From assembly GCA_934654805.1 (NCBI GenBank), contig CAKUGW010000097.1:1-12295 (forward strand): a stretch of DNA of 12,295 nucleotides, in the 5' to 3' direction. Source of the DNA: an uncultured Kiritimatiellota bacterium (GTDB lineage Bacteria > Verrucomicrobiota > Kiritimatiellia > RFP12 > UBA1067). Shown piece by piece: positions 1 to 6,808 of this stretch (position 1 is the first letter of the stretch; each line of letters starts with the position of its first letter). The translations under genes and the position numbers were made by a program. The notes under the pieces were generated by a model. That model saw only the letters and a list, made by a program, of their open reading frames with translations. It had not been told where the DNA came from and did no database searches.

Positions 1-71
1 GAAATCCGCACGTCCGGTTTGATGAGGGGGAAGTCGCATCGGCGAAGCCGAGGCGTGGGTCTCTACTCTAC
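1..71 (+). mobile_element. 3' end of a group II intron (half of domain V plus domain VI)
   Basis: Bases 1-4 are a GAAA tetraloop. Bases 5-10, a two-base CG bulge (11-12) and bases 13-20 (TCCGGTTT) match the 3' strand of group II intron domain V. A domain VI-like hairpin follows: CGC 35-37 pairs with GCG 53-55, and TCGGC 39-43 pairs with GCCGA 47-51 around a GAA loop. The stretch ends CTCTACTCTAC. If base 71 is the last intron base it ends in AC (the AY rule) and A65 sits at position -7, a usual branch-point position. The reverse transcriptase gene, if present, lies outside the window. The orientation is sense relative to the next gene, so splicing could restore its mRNA. The 5' strand of domain V is not visible, so the call rests on motif recognition and local pairing. 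Confidence 0.75.
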
Positions 72-101
72 AACAAGGTCAACAAGATCAAGAAATCACT
101 G

Positions 102-890
102 ATGGCGATGTCGATTCTCGTGGGGACGTGCGTCGCGCCGATGGCAGCCCTCCAGTCGTTCGGGCAGGAAATCACCGATGCGTCGGGCAACGTGGTCGAC
201 ACGAACGCGGCGAAGCCCCAGAGCTCCGGCGGCGGCTTCTACGACATCGTCTTCGGCTCGGGCATCGTCGGCATGCTGCTGTGGTTCGCGCTGTTCGGCG
301 ACGGCGCGCTCGCGATCTACTTCGCCCTTGACTCCTCGATCCTCATCAAGCCGGACAAGCTCATGCCGAAGAAGCTCATGGACGGCGTGCAGGGCGCGAT
401 GATGGAGGGCGACGTCGTCAAGGCGATGGAGGTCTGCGACCAGAACCCGTCCGCGATGGCGTCCATCGTCAAGGCGGCCTTCCAGCACATCGAGGAGGGC
501 TTCGAGGCGATCCAGGAGGCCGTGACGGCGGCCTCCGACCTGGAGCAGGAGAAGATCCAGCAGCGGCTGAACTGGATTTCGGTGTGCGGCAACCTCGGCC
601 CGTCCCTCGGCCTGCTCGGCACGGTGCAGGGCATGATCCTGACGTTCCAGGCGCTCGCCTCCGGCGGCGCCGGCGACGCGGCCGCGCTCGCGAACTCGAT
701 CGGCCAGGCGCTCTGGACGACGGCCGCCGGCCTGATCGTGTCCATCCCCTCGATCACCATCTTCTACTCGCTCCGCAACAAGGCCAACCGCCTCATCCTG
801 AAGATGACCGCGATGACGATGGAGATCCTGAACGGGCTGCGCAACGTCGCCGTCGATCCGGGCGCGGAAGAGGCCCCGGCGGAGGCCTGA
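102..890 (+). CDS. exbB: ExbB/TolQ/MotA-family proton channel protein
   Basis: Inner-membrane proton-channel subunit of an ExbB-ExbD or TolQ-TolR type motor, which uses the proton motive force to drive a periplasmic partner. Membrane helices lie near residues 54-78, 160-185 and 197-222. The family signature is around 165-177 (NLGPSLGLLGTVQG), followed by a Gly/Ala-rich stretch and a third helix starting ALWTTAAG. A cytoplasmic region with charged helices lies between helices 1 and 2. The N-terminus looks like a signal peptide (hydrophobic 3-18). The ATG at 102 has no Shine-Dalgarno sequence. The frame stays open upstream to the window edge, and codons 72-101 encode NKVNKIKKSL, exactly the basic n-region a signal peptide needs. 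The true start is therefore probably just before base 72, interrupted by the intron. The gene is followed by two exbD genes. Family assignment is firm; the exported substrate or function is unknown. Confidence 0.88.
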   Translation: MAMSILVGTCVAPMAALQSFGQEITDASGNVVDTNAAKPQSSGGGFYDIVFGSGIVGMLLWFALFGDGALAIYFALDSSILIKPDKLMPKKLMDGVQGAMMEGDVVKAMEVCDQNPSAMASIVKAAFQHIEEGFEAIQEAVTAASDLEQEKIQQRLNWISVCGNLGPSLGLLGTVQGMILTFQALASGGAGDAAALANSIGQALWTTAAGLIVSIPSITIFYSLRNKANRLILKMTAMTMEILNGLRNVAVDPGAEEAPAEA

Positions 891-893
891 GGA

Positions 894-948
894 AATAATC
901 GAATAATCGAATAATCGAATTGCGGATTGGCGAATTGCGAATGTTCGG
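894..948. repeat. 8-bp tandem repeat in the exbB-exbD spacer
   Basis: AATAATCG occurs three times exactly at 894-917. It then decays into AATTGCG/ATTGGCG-like 7-8 bp units up to about 948. The block fills most of the 83-base spacer and is strikingly AT-rich beside the GC-rich genes. No promoter or terminator is evident in it, and it leaves the next exbD gene without a clear Shine-Dalgarno sequence. Confidence 0.85.
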
Positions 949-973
949 TTAGGCGAGACTTCGGATCGAGACT

Positions 974-1474
974 ATGGCAAGGAAAGCACAGGAGAATCCG
1001 GCCCTCGACATGACGCCGATGATCGACGTCGTCTTCGAGCTCATCATCTTCTTCGTCGTCACGCTCACGGAAGCGCAGCGCAAGGACGAGACGATCGAGC
1101 TGGAGGACGGCAAGCACGGCATCGTGCTTGTGCCCGAGGAGCTGCCTCCGACGCACATGCAGATCGACATCGCGAGCCGCGACAAGCGCGGCAAGCGGCT
1201 GCCGCGCGGGCGCATCTCGATGGGCGACCGCGAGATCACGCCGGAGGAGATCGGCCGCCGCGTGAAGGAGAGGATGCGCAAGGTCGGGGAGTTCCCCGTC
1301 CTCATCCGCGCCGACTACGACGTGCGCCACGAGGTCGTCGCGCGCGTCATGAACGCCTGCACGGCGAACGGCATCTGGAAGATCTCGTTCATGGCGACGG
1401 CCGAGGACAAGCGCTCGAAGCCGGGGCATCCCGCCCGCCGGCATCTCGACGCGCTCAAGAGGAGGGGGAGGTAG
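974..1474 (+). CDS. exbD: ExbD/TolR-family biopolymer transport protein (copy 1)
   Basis: Single-pass stator subunit that works with ExbB. The short cytoplasmic N-terminus leads into the family motif LDMTPMIDVVFELIIFFVVT (residues 11-30), with the conserved proton-carrying Asp at D18 inside the membrane helix. The periplasmic domain ends with the typical pattern around EFPVLIRADYDVRHEVVARV and then GIWKISFMATAED. It is longer than copy 2 (166 against 136 residues) because of a charged insert after the helix and a basic C-terminal tail (KRSKPGHPARRHLDALKRRGR is the general region). No good ribosome-binding site precedes the ATG, unlike copy 2, so translation may be weaker or coupled. Stop and next start are 3 bases apart, implying one operon. 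Confidence 0.93.
   Translation: MARKAQENPALDMTPMIDVVFELIIFFVVTLTEAQRKDETIELEDGKHGIVLVPEELPPTHMQIDIASRDKRGKRLPRGRISMGDREITPEEIGRRVKERMRKVGEFPVLIRADYDVRHEVVARVMNACTANGIWKISFMATAEDKRSKPGHPARRHLDALKRRGR
1004..1063 (+). repeat. 60-bp direct repeat, copy A (in exbD copy 1)
   Basis: Bases 1004-1063 are identical to 1508-1567. They encode the transmembrane and Asp-containing part of ExbD. Identity stops at the end of the helix, where the two proteins diverge. Confidence 0.95.
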
Positions 1475-1477
1475 GCC

Positions 1478-1888
1478 ATGGCACGCAAGCCACAGGAGAA
1501 CCCTGCGCTCGACATGACGCCGATGATCGACGTCGTCTTCGAGCTCATCATCTTCTTCGTCGTCACGATCAAGCAGGAGGACACGCTCTCGAAGCTGAAC
1601 GCGAACCGGCCCGCCCCGGCGACCGGCTCGTCGAGTTCCAGCGAGTCCGACACGACCGTGACGATCGAGATCGGGCGCGGACACGACGCGAACGGCCTCC
1701 TCGTCTACAACAAGCGCGAGGTGCGCCGGTCGGAGCTCGACCAGAACCTGCGCGAGATCGCCCGCACGTCGACGAAGACGCCGATCATCATCAAGTGCGC
1801 GTCGGACTCGCCCCACAAGGCGCTGGTCGACGCGCTCGACATCTGCTACAAGAACAACCTGTTCAGCGTCAGCATCTTCACGATGTGA
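1478..1888 (+). CDS. exbD: ExbD/TolR-family biopolymer transport protein (copy 2)
   Basis: Second ExbD-type stator subunit, 136 residues, near the usual family length. Its first 30 residues differ from copy 1 only at residue 5 (P for A), including the membrane Asp at D18. The periplasmic half is clearly different: a Ser-rich linker (near 47-54) is followed by a TVTIEIGRGHDANG strand and the C-terminal pattern TKTPIIIKCASDSPHKALVDAL. A strong Shine-Dalgarno (GGAGGGGGAGG, 1461-1471) sits 6 bases before the ATG, inside the end of copy 1. ExbD works as a dimer inside an ExbB pentamer. Two paralogues sharing one membrane segment but differing outside suggest a heterodimer or two alternative motors (inference). 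Confidence 0.93.
   Translation: MARKPQENPALDMTPMIDVVFELIIFFVVTIKQEDTLSKLNANRPAPATGSSSSSESDTTVTIEIGRGHDANGLLVYNKREVRRSELDQNLREIARTSTKTPIIIKCASDSPHKALVDALDICYKNNLFSVSIFTM
1508..1567 (+). repeat. 60-bp direct repeat, copy B (in exbD copy 2)
   Basis: Identical to 1004-1063 over 60 bases, 504 bp apart. Flanking bases differ. The repeat is long enough to be a substrate for recombination between the two exbD genes. Confidence 0.95.
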
Positions 1889-1899
1889 GGGGCTGGCCC

Positions 1900-1953
1900 G
1901 GAAGGTTTGGAAGGTTCGGGAAGCTTGGAGAGCCGTGAAAGTTTGGAGGTCTG
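1900..1953. repeat. Degenerate 9-bp tandem repeat carrying a ribosome-binding site
   Basis: Six consecutive 9-base units can be read: GGAAGGTTT, GGAAGGTTC, GGGAAGCTT, GGAGAGCCG, TGAAAGTTT, GGAGGTCTG. The last unit holds the Shine-Dalgarno GGAGG (1945-1949), 7 bases before the ATG at 1957. The whole spacer between exbD copy 2 and the toroid gene is made of this repeat. Confidence 0.75.
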
Positions 1954-1956
1954 AAA

Positions 1957-3705
1957 ATGGCAGACGAATTCGTTGAAGACGAGATGCAGGAAGAGGAGGC
2001 CCCGCTGAGCGCGGAGGAGCTGTTCGAGCAGCACAAGGCCGAGATTGACGCGGCGTTCGAGGAGAAGGGCTTCTTTCGCCGCATGGCGGACATGGTGACC
2101 GGCCTCTCGAAGCCGCATTCATCCGCCGAGTTCAAGGTCGCGAAGACCGAGCTGCAGCGCCTGATCGCCCCGATCGCGGCGATCACCCTGCCGGCCCTCG
2201 GCGTCGCCGTCCTCATCGTCGTGACGGCGGTGCAGGGCCAGGTCGGCAAGAAGATCGAGGTCGAGGTCGCGCGCGCCCAGGAGGAGGAGGCCGAGCTCGA
2301 GGAGGAGCAGGAGCCGGAGGAGATCATCGAGCAGACGCCGCCGGAGGAGATGGTCGACGTCATGGTCGACACGCCGGTCGTCGGCCCGATCACGGACATC
2401 GTGACGCCGAGCGCGACGCCGACGGCCGAGCCCGTCTCGGTGAAGCCGGCCGCGCAGGACTCCGTCGTGCTCATCAAGTCGCCCGTCACGATGCGCTCGA
2501 TGACGAGCTCCCGGACGCCCGGCTCCATCGGCAAGTACACGGGCGGCGGCAACATGTACGGCGACGCGACGACCGAGGGCGCCGTGCTGAAGGCCCTGCG
2601 CTGGCTCAAGAAGACGCAGCTGCCGAACGGCAGCTGGGGCAACGGCGGCACGCCGGTCTCCAACGCCGGTCTCGCGATTCTCGCGTTCCTCGCCCACGGC
2701 GAGACGCCGGCCTCGAAGGAGTTCGGCCCGACCGTCGAGAAGGCGATGCAGTTCCTGATCGACTCGCTCACCAAGAAGAAGGACAAGACCGGCAAGGAGG
2801 TCGTGACCTTCCGGGGAGCGGACGGCAACGAGTACGCGACGCTGATCGCGACCTACGCGCTCTGCGAGGCCTACGGCATGACGCGCAACCCGAACACGAA
2901 GATCGTCGCCATGCAGACGCTGCAGCGCATCGTCGACAACCAGTCGCCGACCGGCGGCTGGGACTACGGCATGGTCAGGACCTCGACGCGCGACGACATG
3001 TCCTTCGCGGGCTGGGCTTTGCAGGCTCTGAAGGCCGGCAAGATGGCGGGCATGCACCCGAAGGGGCTGGACGCCTGCATCAAGAAGGCGATCAAGTGCC
3101 TGAAGACGCGCAACTTCAAGAACGGCGGCTTCAACTACACGGCGGGCGGCGGCCCGACGGGGCTCACGGCGACCGGGTGCCTCGCGATGCAGCTGCTCGG
3201 CTACATGAACGAGCCGGAGGTCAAGGCCGCGCTCGACACGATGCGGCCCTGGCTGCCCTCGTTTGACGGCGTGAAGGGCAAGAAGCTCTCGGAGGCCCTG
3301 CCGCCGCAGAACCCGCAGTACTACTGCTACTACGCCTCGCAGTGCAAGTACCAGGCTGGCATGTGCCAGGGCGCGACGCCCGCGAACGTGAAGGCCTGGC
3401 AGGACTGGAACCTCGCGATGAAGGCCCTCTATCCGCGCACGATCAACACGCTCCCGGAGAAGATCCCCGGCCCGGACGGCAAGCCGCGCCCGATCGGCTA
3501 CTGGAAGTTCAAGGACCAGACGTGCGGCGGCGAGAAGGCCACCACGATGGCGACGTGCTTCGCCGCGCTCCAGATGATGGTCTACTACCGCTACCTGCCG
3601 ACGACCCAGACGAAGGCCGCCAAGGCCATCACGTCGGGCGAGGACGACGAGGATGCGGGCAAGAAGAAAAAGACGGACGAGCTCGACATTGAGGTCGACA
3701 TCTAA
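1957..3705 (+). CDS. TonB-like membrane anchor fused to a squalene-cyclase-like alpha/alpha-toroid domain
   Basis: 582 residues. Residues 1-67 are an acidic, probably cytoplasmic tail. One membrane helix spans about 68-93 and has no signal cleavage site. Residues 100-135 are Glu-rich and probably coiled, and 136-190 form a Pro/Thr/Ser linker. Residues about 205-549 resemble prenyltransferase/squalene-oxidase repeats: QLPNGSWG (221-228), QSPTGGWDYG (329-338), DDMSFAGWALQALKAGKMAG (346-365), FKNGGFNY (387-394) and a YYCYYASQ...WQDWN block (455-484). The DxDD acid motif of hopene cyclases is absent, so cyclase activity is unlikely. The toroid is Cys-rich (e.g. 374, 381, 457, 463, 470, 523, 534). 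The C-terminus is acidic. Its position right after exbB-exbD-exbD and its N-terminal layout suggest it is the TonB-position partner of that motor, with the usual TonB C-terminal domain replaced by a periplasmic toroid. Function is unknown. The start is set by GGAGG at 1945-1949. Confidence 0.85.
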   Translation: MADEFVEDEMQEEEAPLSAEELFEQHKAEIDAAFEEKGFFRRMADMVTGLSKPHSSAEFKVAKTELQRLIAPIAAITLPALGVAVLIVVTAVQGQVGKKIEVEVARAQEEEAELEEEQEPEEIIEQTPPEEMVDVMVDTPVVGPITDIVTPSATPTAEPVSVKPAAQDSVVLIKSPVTMRSMTSSRTPGSIGKYTGGGNMYGDATTEGAVLKALRWLKKTQLPNGSWGNGGTPVSNAGLAILAFLAHGETPASKEFGPTVEKAMQFLIDSLTKKKDKTGKEVVTFRGADGNEYATLIATYALCEAYGMTRNPNTKIVAMQTLQRIVDNQSPTGGWDYGMVRTSTRDDMSFAGWALQALKAGKMAGMHPKGLDACIKKAIKCLKTRNFKNGGFNYTAGGGPTGLTATGCLAMQLLGYMNEPEVKAALDTMRPWLPSFDGVKGKKLSEALPPQNPQYYCYYASQCKYQAGMCQGATPANVKAWQDWNLAMKALYPRTINTLPEKIPGPDGKPRPIGYWKFKDQTCGGEKATTMATCFAALQMMVYYRYLPTTQTKAAKAITSGEDDEDAGKKKKTDELDIEVDI

Positions 3706-3708
3706 GCG

Positions 3709-4938
3709 TTGAACTTTCCTCTCTTTCTCGCCCTCAAGTACCTGAAGCCGAAGCGCTCCGTCGCTTCGGTCATCACGCTCGTCTCGATTCTCGGCGTCAT
3801 GCTCGGCGTGGCGGTCGTCATCATCGTGCGCAGCGTCATGACGGGCTTCGGCGACATCTGGGAGGAGAAGATCCTCGACTTCAAGCCGCACGTCTCGCTC
3901 GTGCCGCAGTCCGGCAACGTGATTCGCGGCGAAGAGGATCTGGCGGCGAAGCTGCGTCAGGTTCCCGGCGTGACGTGCGTGACGCCGGAGATCGACACGC
4001 GCGTCCTGCTGTCGCACAGGGGGCGCGTTCTTGCGCCGGTCATCCTTGGCGTGGACGGCGACGACTTCACGCGCGCCTACCGCATCGGCGCGCCGCGCGC
4101 CGGCACGTTCGACCTCTCCGGCGACTCGATCGTCCTCGGCGTCTCCGCCGCGCGGTCGCTCGGCGTCTGGGTTGGCGACGAGGTGACGGTCTACTCGCCG
4201 AAGACGCTCGTCGCGAAGGACGAAGTCTTCCTGCCGGTCAAGTGGAAGGTCGTCGGCATCTTCTCGTGCGGGCAGCACGAGTACGACTCCGGCTACGTCG
4301 TCGCCTCGCTCCCGAACGTCCGCGACCTGATGGGCATGGAGCACGGCGTGTTCGCGATCCACGTCAAGACGGACTGCCCGACGGACGCGTCGAAATTCAA
4401 CGCCCTCGTCGACGAGGCCCTGCGCGTGACGGCGCCGTCCACGCTCCGTGCCATCACCTGGCGGGAGGCCGACCGCGAGATCTTCAACGCGCTGGCGGTC
4501 GAGAAGAACATGACGGCGCTTCTTCTCTCGCTCATCTCGCTCGTCGCGGTCTTCTGCGTCATGAACACGCTGCTCGTGCTGACCGTGCAGAAGACGCCGG
4601 AGATCGGGCTCTTGAAGGCGCTCGGCTTCCGCAAGCGCGAGATCATGAAGGTCTTCGTCGTTCACGGCATGATCCAGTGCGGGTTCGGCATCGTCCTTGG
4701 GCTCTTGGCCTCGTGGGCGGTGCTCGCGAACCTCCAGAACATCGTCGAGTGGCTGGCGAAGATGGGGCTGGAGGTGTTTCCGGCATCGGTGTACGGGCTC
4801 GCGGCGATTCCGCACCGCCTGATCGTCTCGGACATCTTCTGGGTTGTCGGCCTCGTCTTCGTCTTCGGGCTTCTCGCGTCGTTCATTCCGGCGCTCTTCG
4901 CCGCCGCGAAGGATCCCGTCAAGGCACTGAACCAATAG
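3709..4938 (+). CDS. lolC: LolC/LolE-family lipoprotein-releasing ABC transporter permease (TTG start)
   Basis: Inner-membrane permease of the FtsX/MacB type. LolCE with the ATPase LolD extracts outer-membrane lipoproteins and passes them to LolA. The N-terminus (FLALKYLKPKRSVASVITL, then a helix at about 21-43 with SILGVMLGVAV) is the classic LolC/E start. A periplasmic domain (45-260) follows, then helices near 268-292, 321-345 and 371-398. The coupling segment TPEIGLLKALGFRKREIMKV (296-315) contacts the ATPase in this family, and the end DPVKALN is typical. The first in-frame start giving the family N-terminus is a TTG at 3709, 3 bases after the toroid stop; a distant GAGG (3691-3694) is the only upstream Shine-Dalgarno. 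No lolD lies in the window. It could belong to a dedicated export route for the upstream system, but a housekeeping role is equally possible. LolC and LolE cannot be told apart here. Confidence 0.88.
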   Translation: MNFPLFLALKYLKPKRSVASVITLVSILGVMLGVAVVIIVRSVMTGFGDIWEEKILDFKPHVSLVPQSGNVIRGEEDLAAKLRQVPGVTCVTPEIDTRVLLSHRGRVLAPVILGVDGDDFTRAYRIGAPRAGTFDLSGDSIVLGVSAARSLGVWVGDEVTVYSPKTLVAKDEVFLPVKWKVVGIFSCGQHEYDSGYVVASLPNVRDLMGMEHGVFAIHVKTDCPTDASKFNALVDEALRVTAPSTLRAITWREADREIFNALAVEKNMTALLLSLISLVAVFCVMNTLLVLTVQKTPEIGLLKALGFRKREIMKVFVVHGMIQCGFGIVLGLLASWAVLANLQNIVEWLAKMGLEVFPASVYGLAAIPHRLIVSDIFWVVGLVFVFGLLASFIPALFAAAKDPVKALNQ

Positions 4939-4951
4939 GGCGGCCGACTTG

Positions 4952-5998
4952 ATGAAATACGTTCTTGCGCCGCTCGCCGGCTTCACCGATGCGCCGTTTC
5001 GGCGGCTGTGTTTCGAGGGCGGGGCGGATCTCACGTACACCGAGATGGTGTCCGCCGCCGGGCTCGCGCACGGCTCGTCGCCGACGCGGCACCTGATGGA
5101 GACGATGCCGGGCGAAGGGCCGGTCGGCTGCCAGGTCTTTGGCGCGAACGAGTCAGACCTTGCGCATGCCGCGCGCGCGGTCGAAGAGGTGAAGGAGCGG
5201 TTTGTCGAACTGAACCTCAATGCGGGCTGTCCGATGGCGAAAGTCACGCACGGCGGCGCGGGCGCGAAGCTCGCCGAGGATCCGGCGCGCGTCTACCGCC
5301 TTCTGAAGGCGATGTGCGAGAACACGTCGCTGCCCGTCACGCTCAAGACGCGTCTTGGGCCGAACCCGCAGCGGACGACGGTCTTCGAGCTGCTGGACGC
5401 GGCGGAACAGGCGGGGGCGCGCGGTTTCATCCTGCACGCGCGCTACACCTCGCAGCTGCACGGCGGCGCGGTGCACTTTGACACGCTCGCGGAAGTCGTC
5501 CGCCGCGCGCACGTCCCCGTGACGGGCAACGGATCCGTCACGGACGCGAAGTCGGCGGCGGCGATGGCGGCGACGGGCGTTTCGGCCCTCCTGATCGGGC
5601 GCGCCGCGCTGGCGAACCCCGCGATCTTCCGTGCGTTGAAGGAGGCGGCGAACGGACGCGAGGGACTTGAGGGGCGTGAGGGGGCTGATGTCGGCGCGTC
5701 TTGGGCGGACGTGAGATTTCGGGCCTTTCAGGATCATCTCGCGTACCTGCTCGCGTTTCGCGAACAGCTCGCGGCGCGCTTCCCCGACGACCACATCCCG
5801 TCCGTCGACGGTTTCGCGTCCGTGAAGATGCACACGCACCTTTTCCGCTATTTCGCGGGGCGTCCCGGCGCGGCCGCGCTGCGCGCGCGGCTCAATGCGG
5901 TTCGGACGCTTGCGGAGATTCGTCAGCTGCTTGCGCGCCTCGATCTTGTCCCGTCTGCGGGGGACGCGGACTATGGTATAATACGCAATCATGTCTGA
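4952..5998 (+). CDS. dus: tRNA-dihydrouridine synthase family protein
   Basis: FMN- and NADPH-dependent enzyme that reduces uridines in the tRNA D-loop. The TIM barrel opens APLAGFTDAPFRRLC (6-20), followed by TYTEMVSAAGL. The signature ELNLNAGCPMAKV carries catalytic Cys93. FMN-site residues appear as K132 (TLKTRLG), H162 and R164 (LHARYTSQLHGG) and GNGSV near 190; IGRAAL follows, as in the family. It looks closest to the DusB/NifR3 branch, but the subfamily is uncertain. It is 348 residues, slightly longer than usual, helped by a short Glu-Gly repeat near 231-240. ATG 4952 is preferred over the adjacent TTG at 4949. It starts 13 bases after the permease stop. The last 8 bases overlap uppP, and the 3' end contains the uppP promoter. 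Confidence 0.92.
   Translation: MKYVLAPLAGFTDAPFRRLCFEGGADLTYTEMVSAAGLAHGSSPTRHLMETMPGEGPVGCQVFGANESDLAHAARAVEEVKERFVELNLNAGCPMAKVTHGGAGAKLAEDPARVYRLLKAMCENTSLPVTLKTRLGPNPQRTTVFELLDAAEQAGARGFILHARYTSQLHGGAVHFDTLAEVVRRAHVPVTGNGSVTDAKSAAAMAATGVSALLIGRAALANPAIFRALKEAANGREGLEGREGADVGASWADVRFRAFQDHLAYLLAFREQLAARFPDDHIPSVDGFASVKMHTHLFRYFAGRPGAAALRARLNAVRTLAEIRQLLARLDLVPSAGDADYGIIRNHV
5658..5684. repeat. In-frame 9-bp degenerate repeat inside dus
   Basis: Three units, GCGAGGGAC, TTGAGGGGC and GTGAGGGGG, are in tandem and in frame. They encode an (R/L)EG tripeptide repeat between the barrel and the C-terminal helical domain. The unit length and G-rich character resemble the repeat at 1900-1953. Confidence 0.6.
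5974..5982 (+). promoter_or_regulatory. Extended -10 promoter for uppP, probably leaderless
   Basis: TGG followed by a perfect TATAAT (5977-5982) makes an extended -10 element. The uppP ATG begins at 5991, so transcription would start at or within a few bases of the start codon. No convincing -35 hexamer lies at the normal spacing, which extended -10 promoters tolerate. The box lies inside the dus coding sequence. A near-identical box stands before the TPP riboswitch. Confidence 0.65.
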
Positions 5999-6785
5999 AG
6001 TCATTTTTTTGAGCGTCCTGCAGGGCGTCGCGGAGTTCCTGCCGATCTCCAGTTCGGGGCATCTCGTCCTTGGCCGTACGTTGCTGGGGCTTGGCGAGGT
6101 CGGGATGCGTCTCGACATCTTCCTGCACGTCGGGACGCTGGTCGCCGTCTTCGCGTTTTACCGTGCGACGGTCATGCGGCTGGCGAAGGGCCTTGTCGAC
6201 AGGGGGGCGTCCGCGAACCGTGCGGCGGCCTGGTCGTACGCGCTGAAGATCGTCCTTTCGGCCGTGCCGGCGGGCGTGGTCGGGCTCCTTTTCCTGAATC
6301 AGGTCGAGACGGCGTTCGCCTCGCCGAAGATGGTCGGCGGCGCGCTGCTCTTCACGGGGCTTGTGCTGTCGGCGACGCGGTTCCTGCCGAAGGGCGAGAA
6401 GGACGTCTCGTGCCTGCGTGCAGTCCTCATGGGCCTTGCGCAGGCGGTTGCGATCCTGCCGGGCGTCTCGCGCTCGGGCCTGACGCTTGCCGCCGCCCGC
6501 GCCGCGAAGGTCGATGCCGAGAAGGCCGCCGCGTTCTCGTTCCTGATGAGCGCGCCGCCGATTGCGGGCGCGGCGCTGCTGGAGGTGCTGAAGGCCGTCC
6601 GCGCGGCGGATGCGGCGGCGGTGCCGGAGGTCGGCTGGGGGCCGTGCGCCGTCGGCGCCGTCGTGGCGGCTGTCGTCGGCTATGCCTCGCTGAAGCTGCT
6701 CGTGAAGTCGCTGAAGGGCCGGTGGTTCTGGCTCTTCGGCCCCTATTGTCTGCTTGCCGGCGCGTTGGCGCTGGCATTCGCCTGA
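5991..6785 (+). CDS. uppP: Undecaprenyl-diphosphatase (UppP/BacA)
   Basis: Integral membrane phosphatase that converts undecaprenyl diphosphate to the monophosphate, recycling the lipid carrier for peptidoglycan and other envelope glycans. The family can confer bacitracin tolerance. Both active-site motifs are present. LQGVAEFLPISSSGHLV holds E15, S20-S22 and H24. PGVSRSGLTLAAAR holds R161. The conserved FSFLMSAPPI follows. At 264 residues it has the usual length, with about eight hydrophobic segments. The start codon overlaps the end of dus by 8 bases and has no Shine-Dalgarno. Together with the -10 box only 8 bases upstream, this suggests a leaderless transcript (inference). The start is supported by the family N-terminus (EVIFLSVLQG). 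Confidence 0.96.
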   Translation: MSEVIFLSVLQGVAEFLPISSSGHLVLGRTLLGLGEVGMRLDIFLHVGTLVAVFAFYRATVMRLAKGLVDRGASANRAAAWSYALKIVLSAVPAGVVGLLFLNQVETAFASPKMVGGALLFTGLVLSATRFLPKGEKDVSCLRAVLMGLAQAVAILPGVSRSGLTLAAARAAKVDAEKAAAFSFLMSAPPIAGAALLEVLKAVRAADAAAVPEVGWGPCAVGAVVAAVVGYASLKLLVKSLKGRWFWLFGPYCLLAGALALAFA

Positions 6786-6808
6786 CCGAAGCAAGGGAGA
6801 TGTGAAAG

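Noticed and set aside
764..2122. Open frame on the - strand opposite exbB/exbD (452 codons)
   Set aside because: It crosses two intergenic repeat tracts and encodes duplicated nonsense antisense to the ExbD repeat.
1957..3705. Squalene-hopene cyclase activity for the toroid protein
   Set aside because: No DxDD acid motif, one membrane anchor with a long periplasmic linker, and only about 345 toroid residues, shorter than true cyclases.
2119..5247. Very long open frame on the - strand (1042 codons)
   Set aside because: It is antisense to the toroid and permease genes. Its protein is Arg/Asp/Leu/His-rich low complexity, typical of a GC-rich shadow frame, with no recognisable domain.
5946..5951. 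TTGTCC as the -35 box of uppP
   Set aside because: The spacer to TATAAT would be 25 bases, too long for a normal sigma-70 type promoter.
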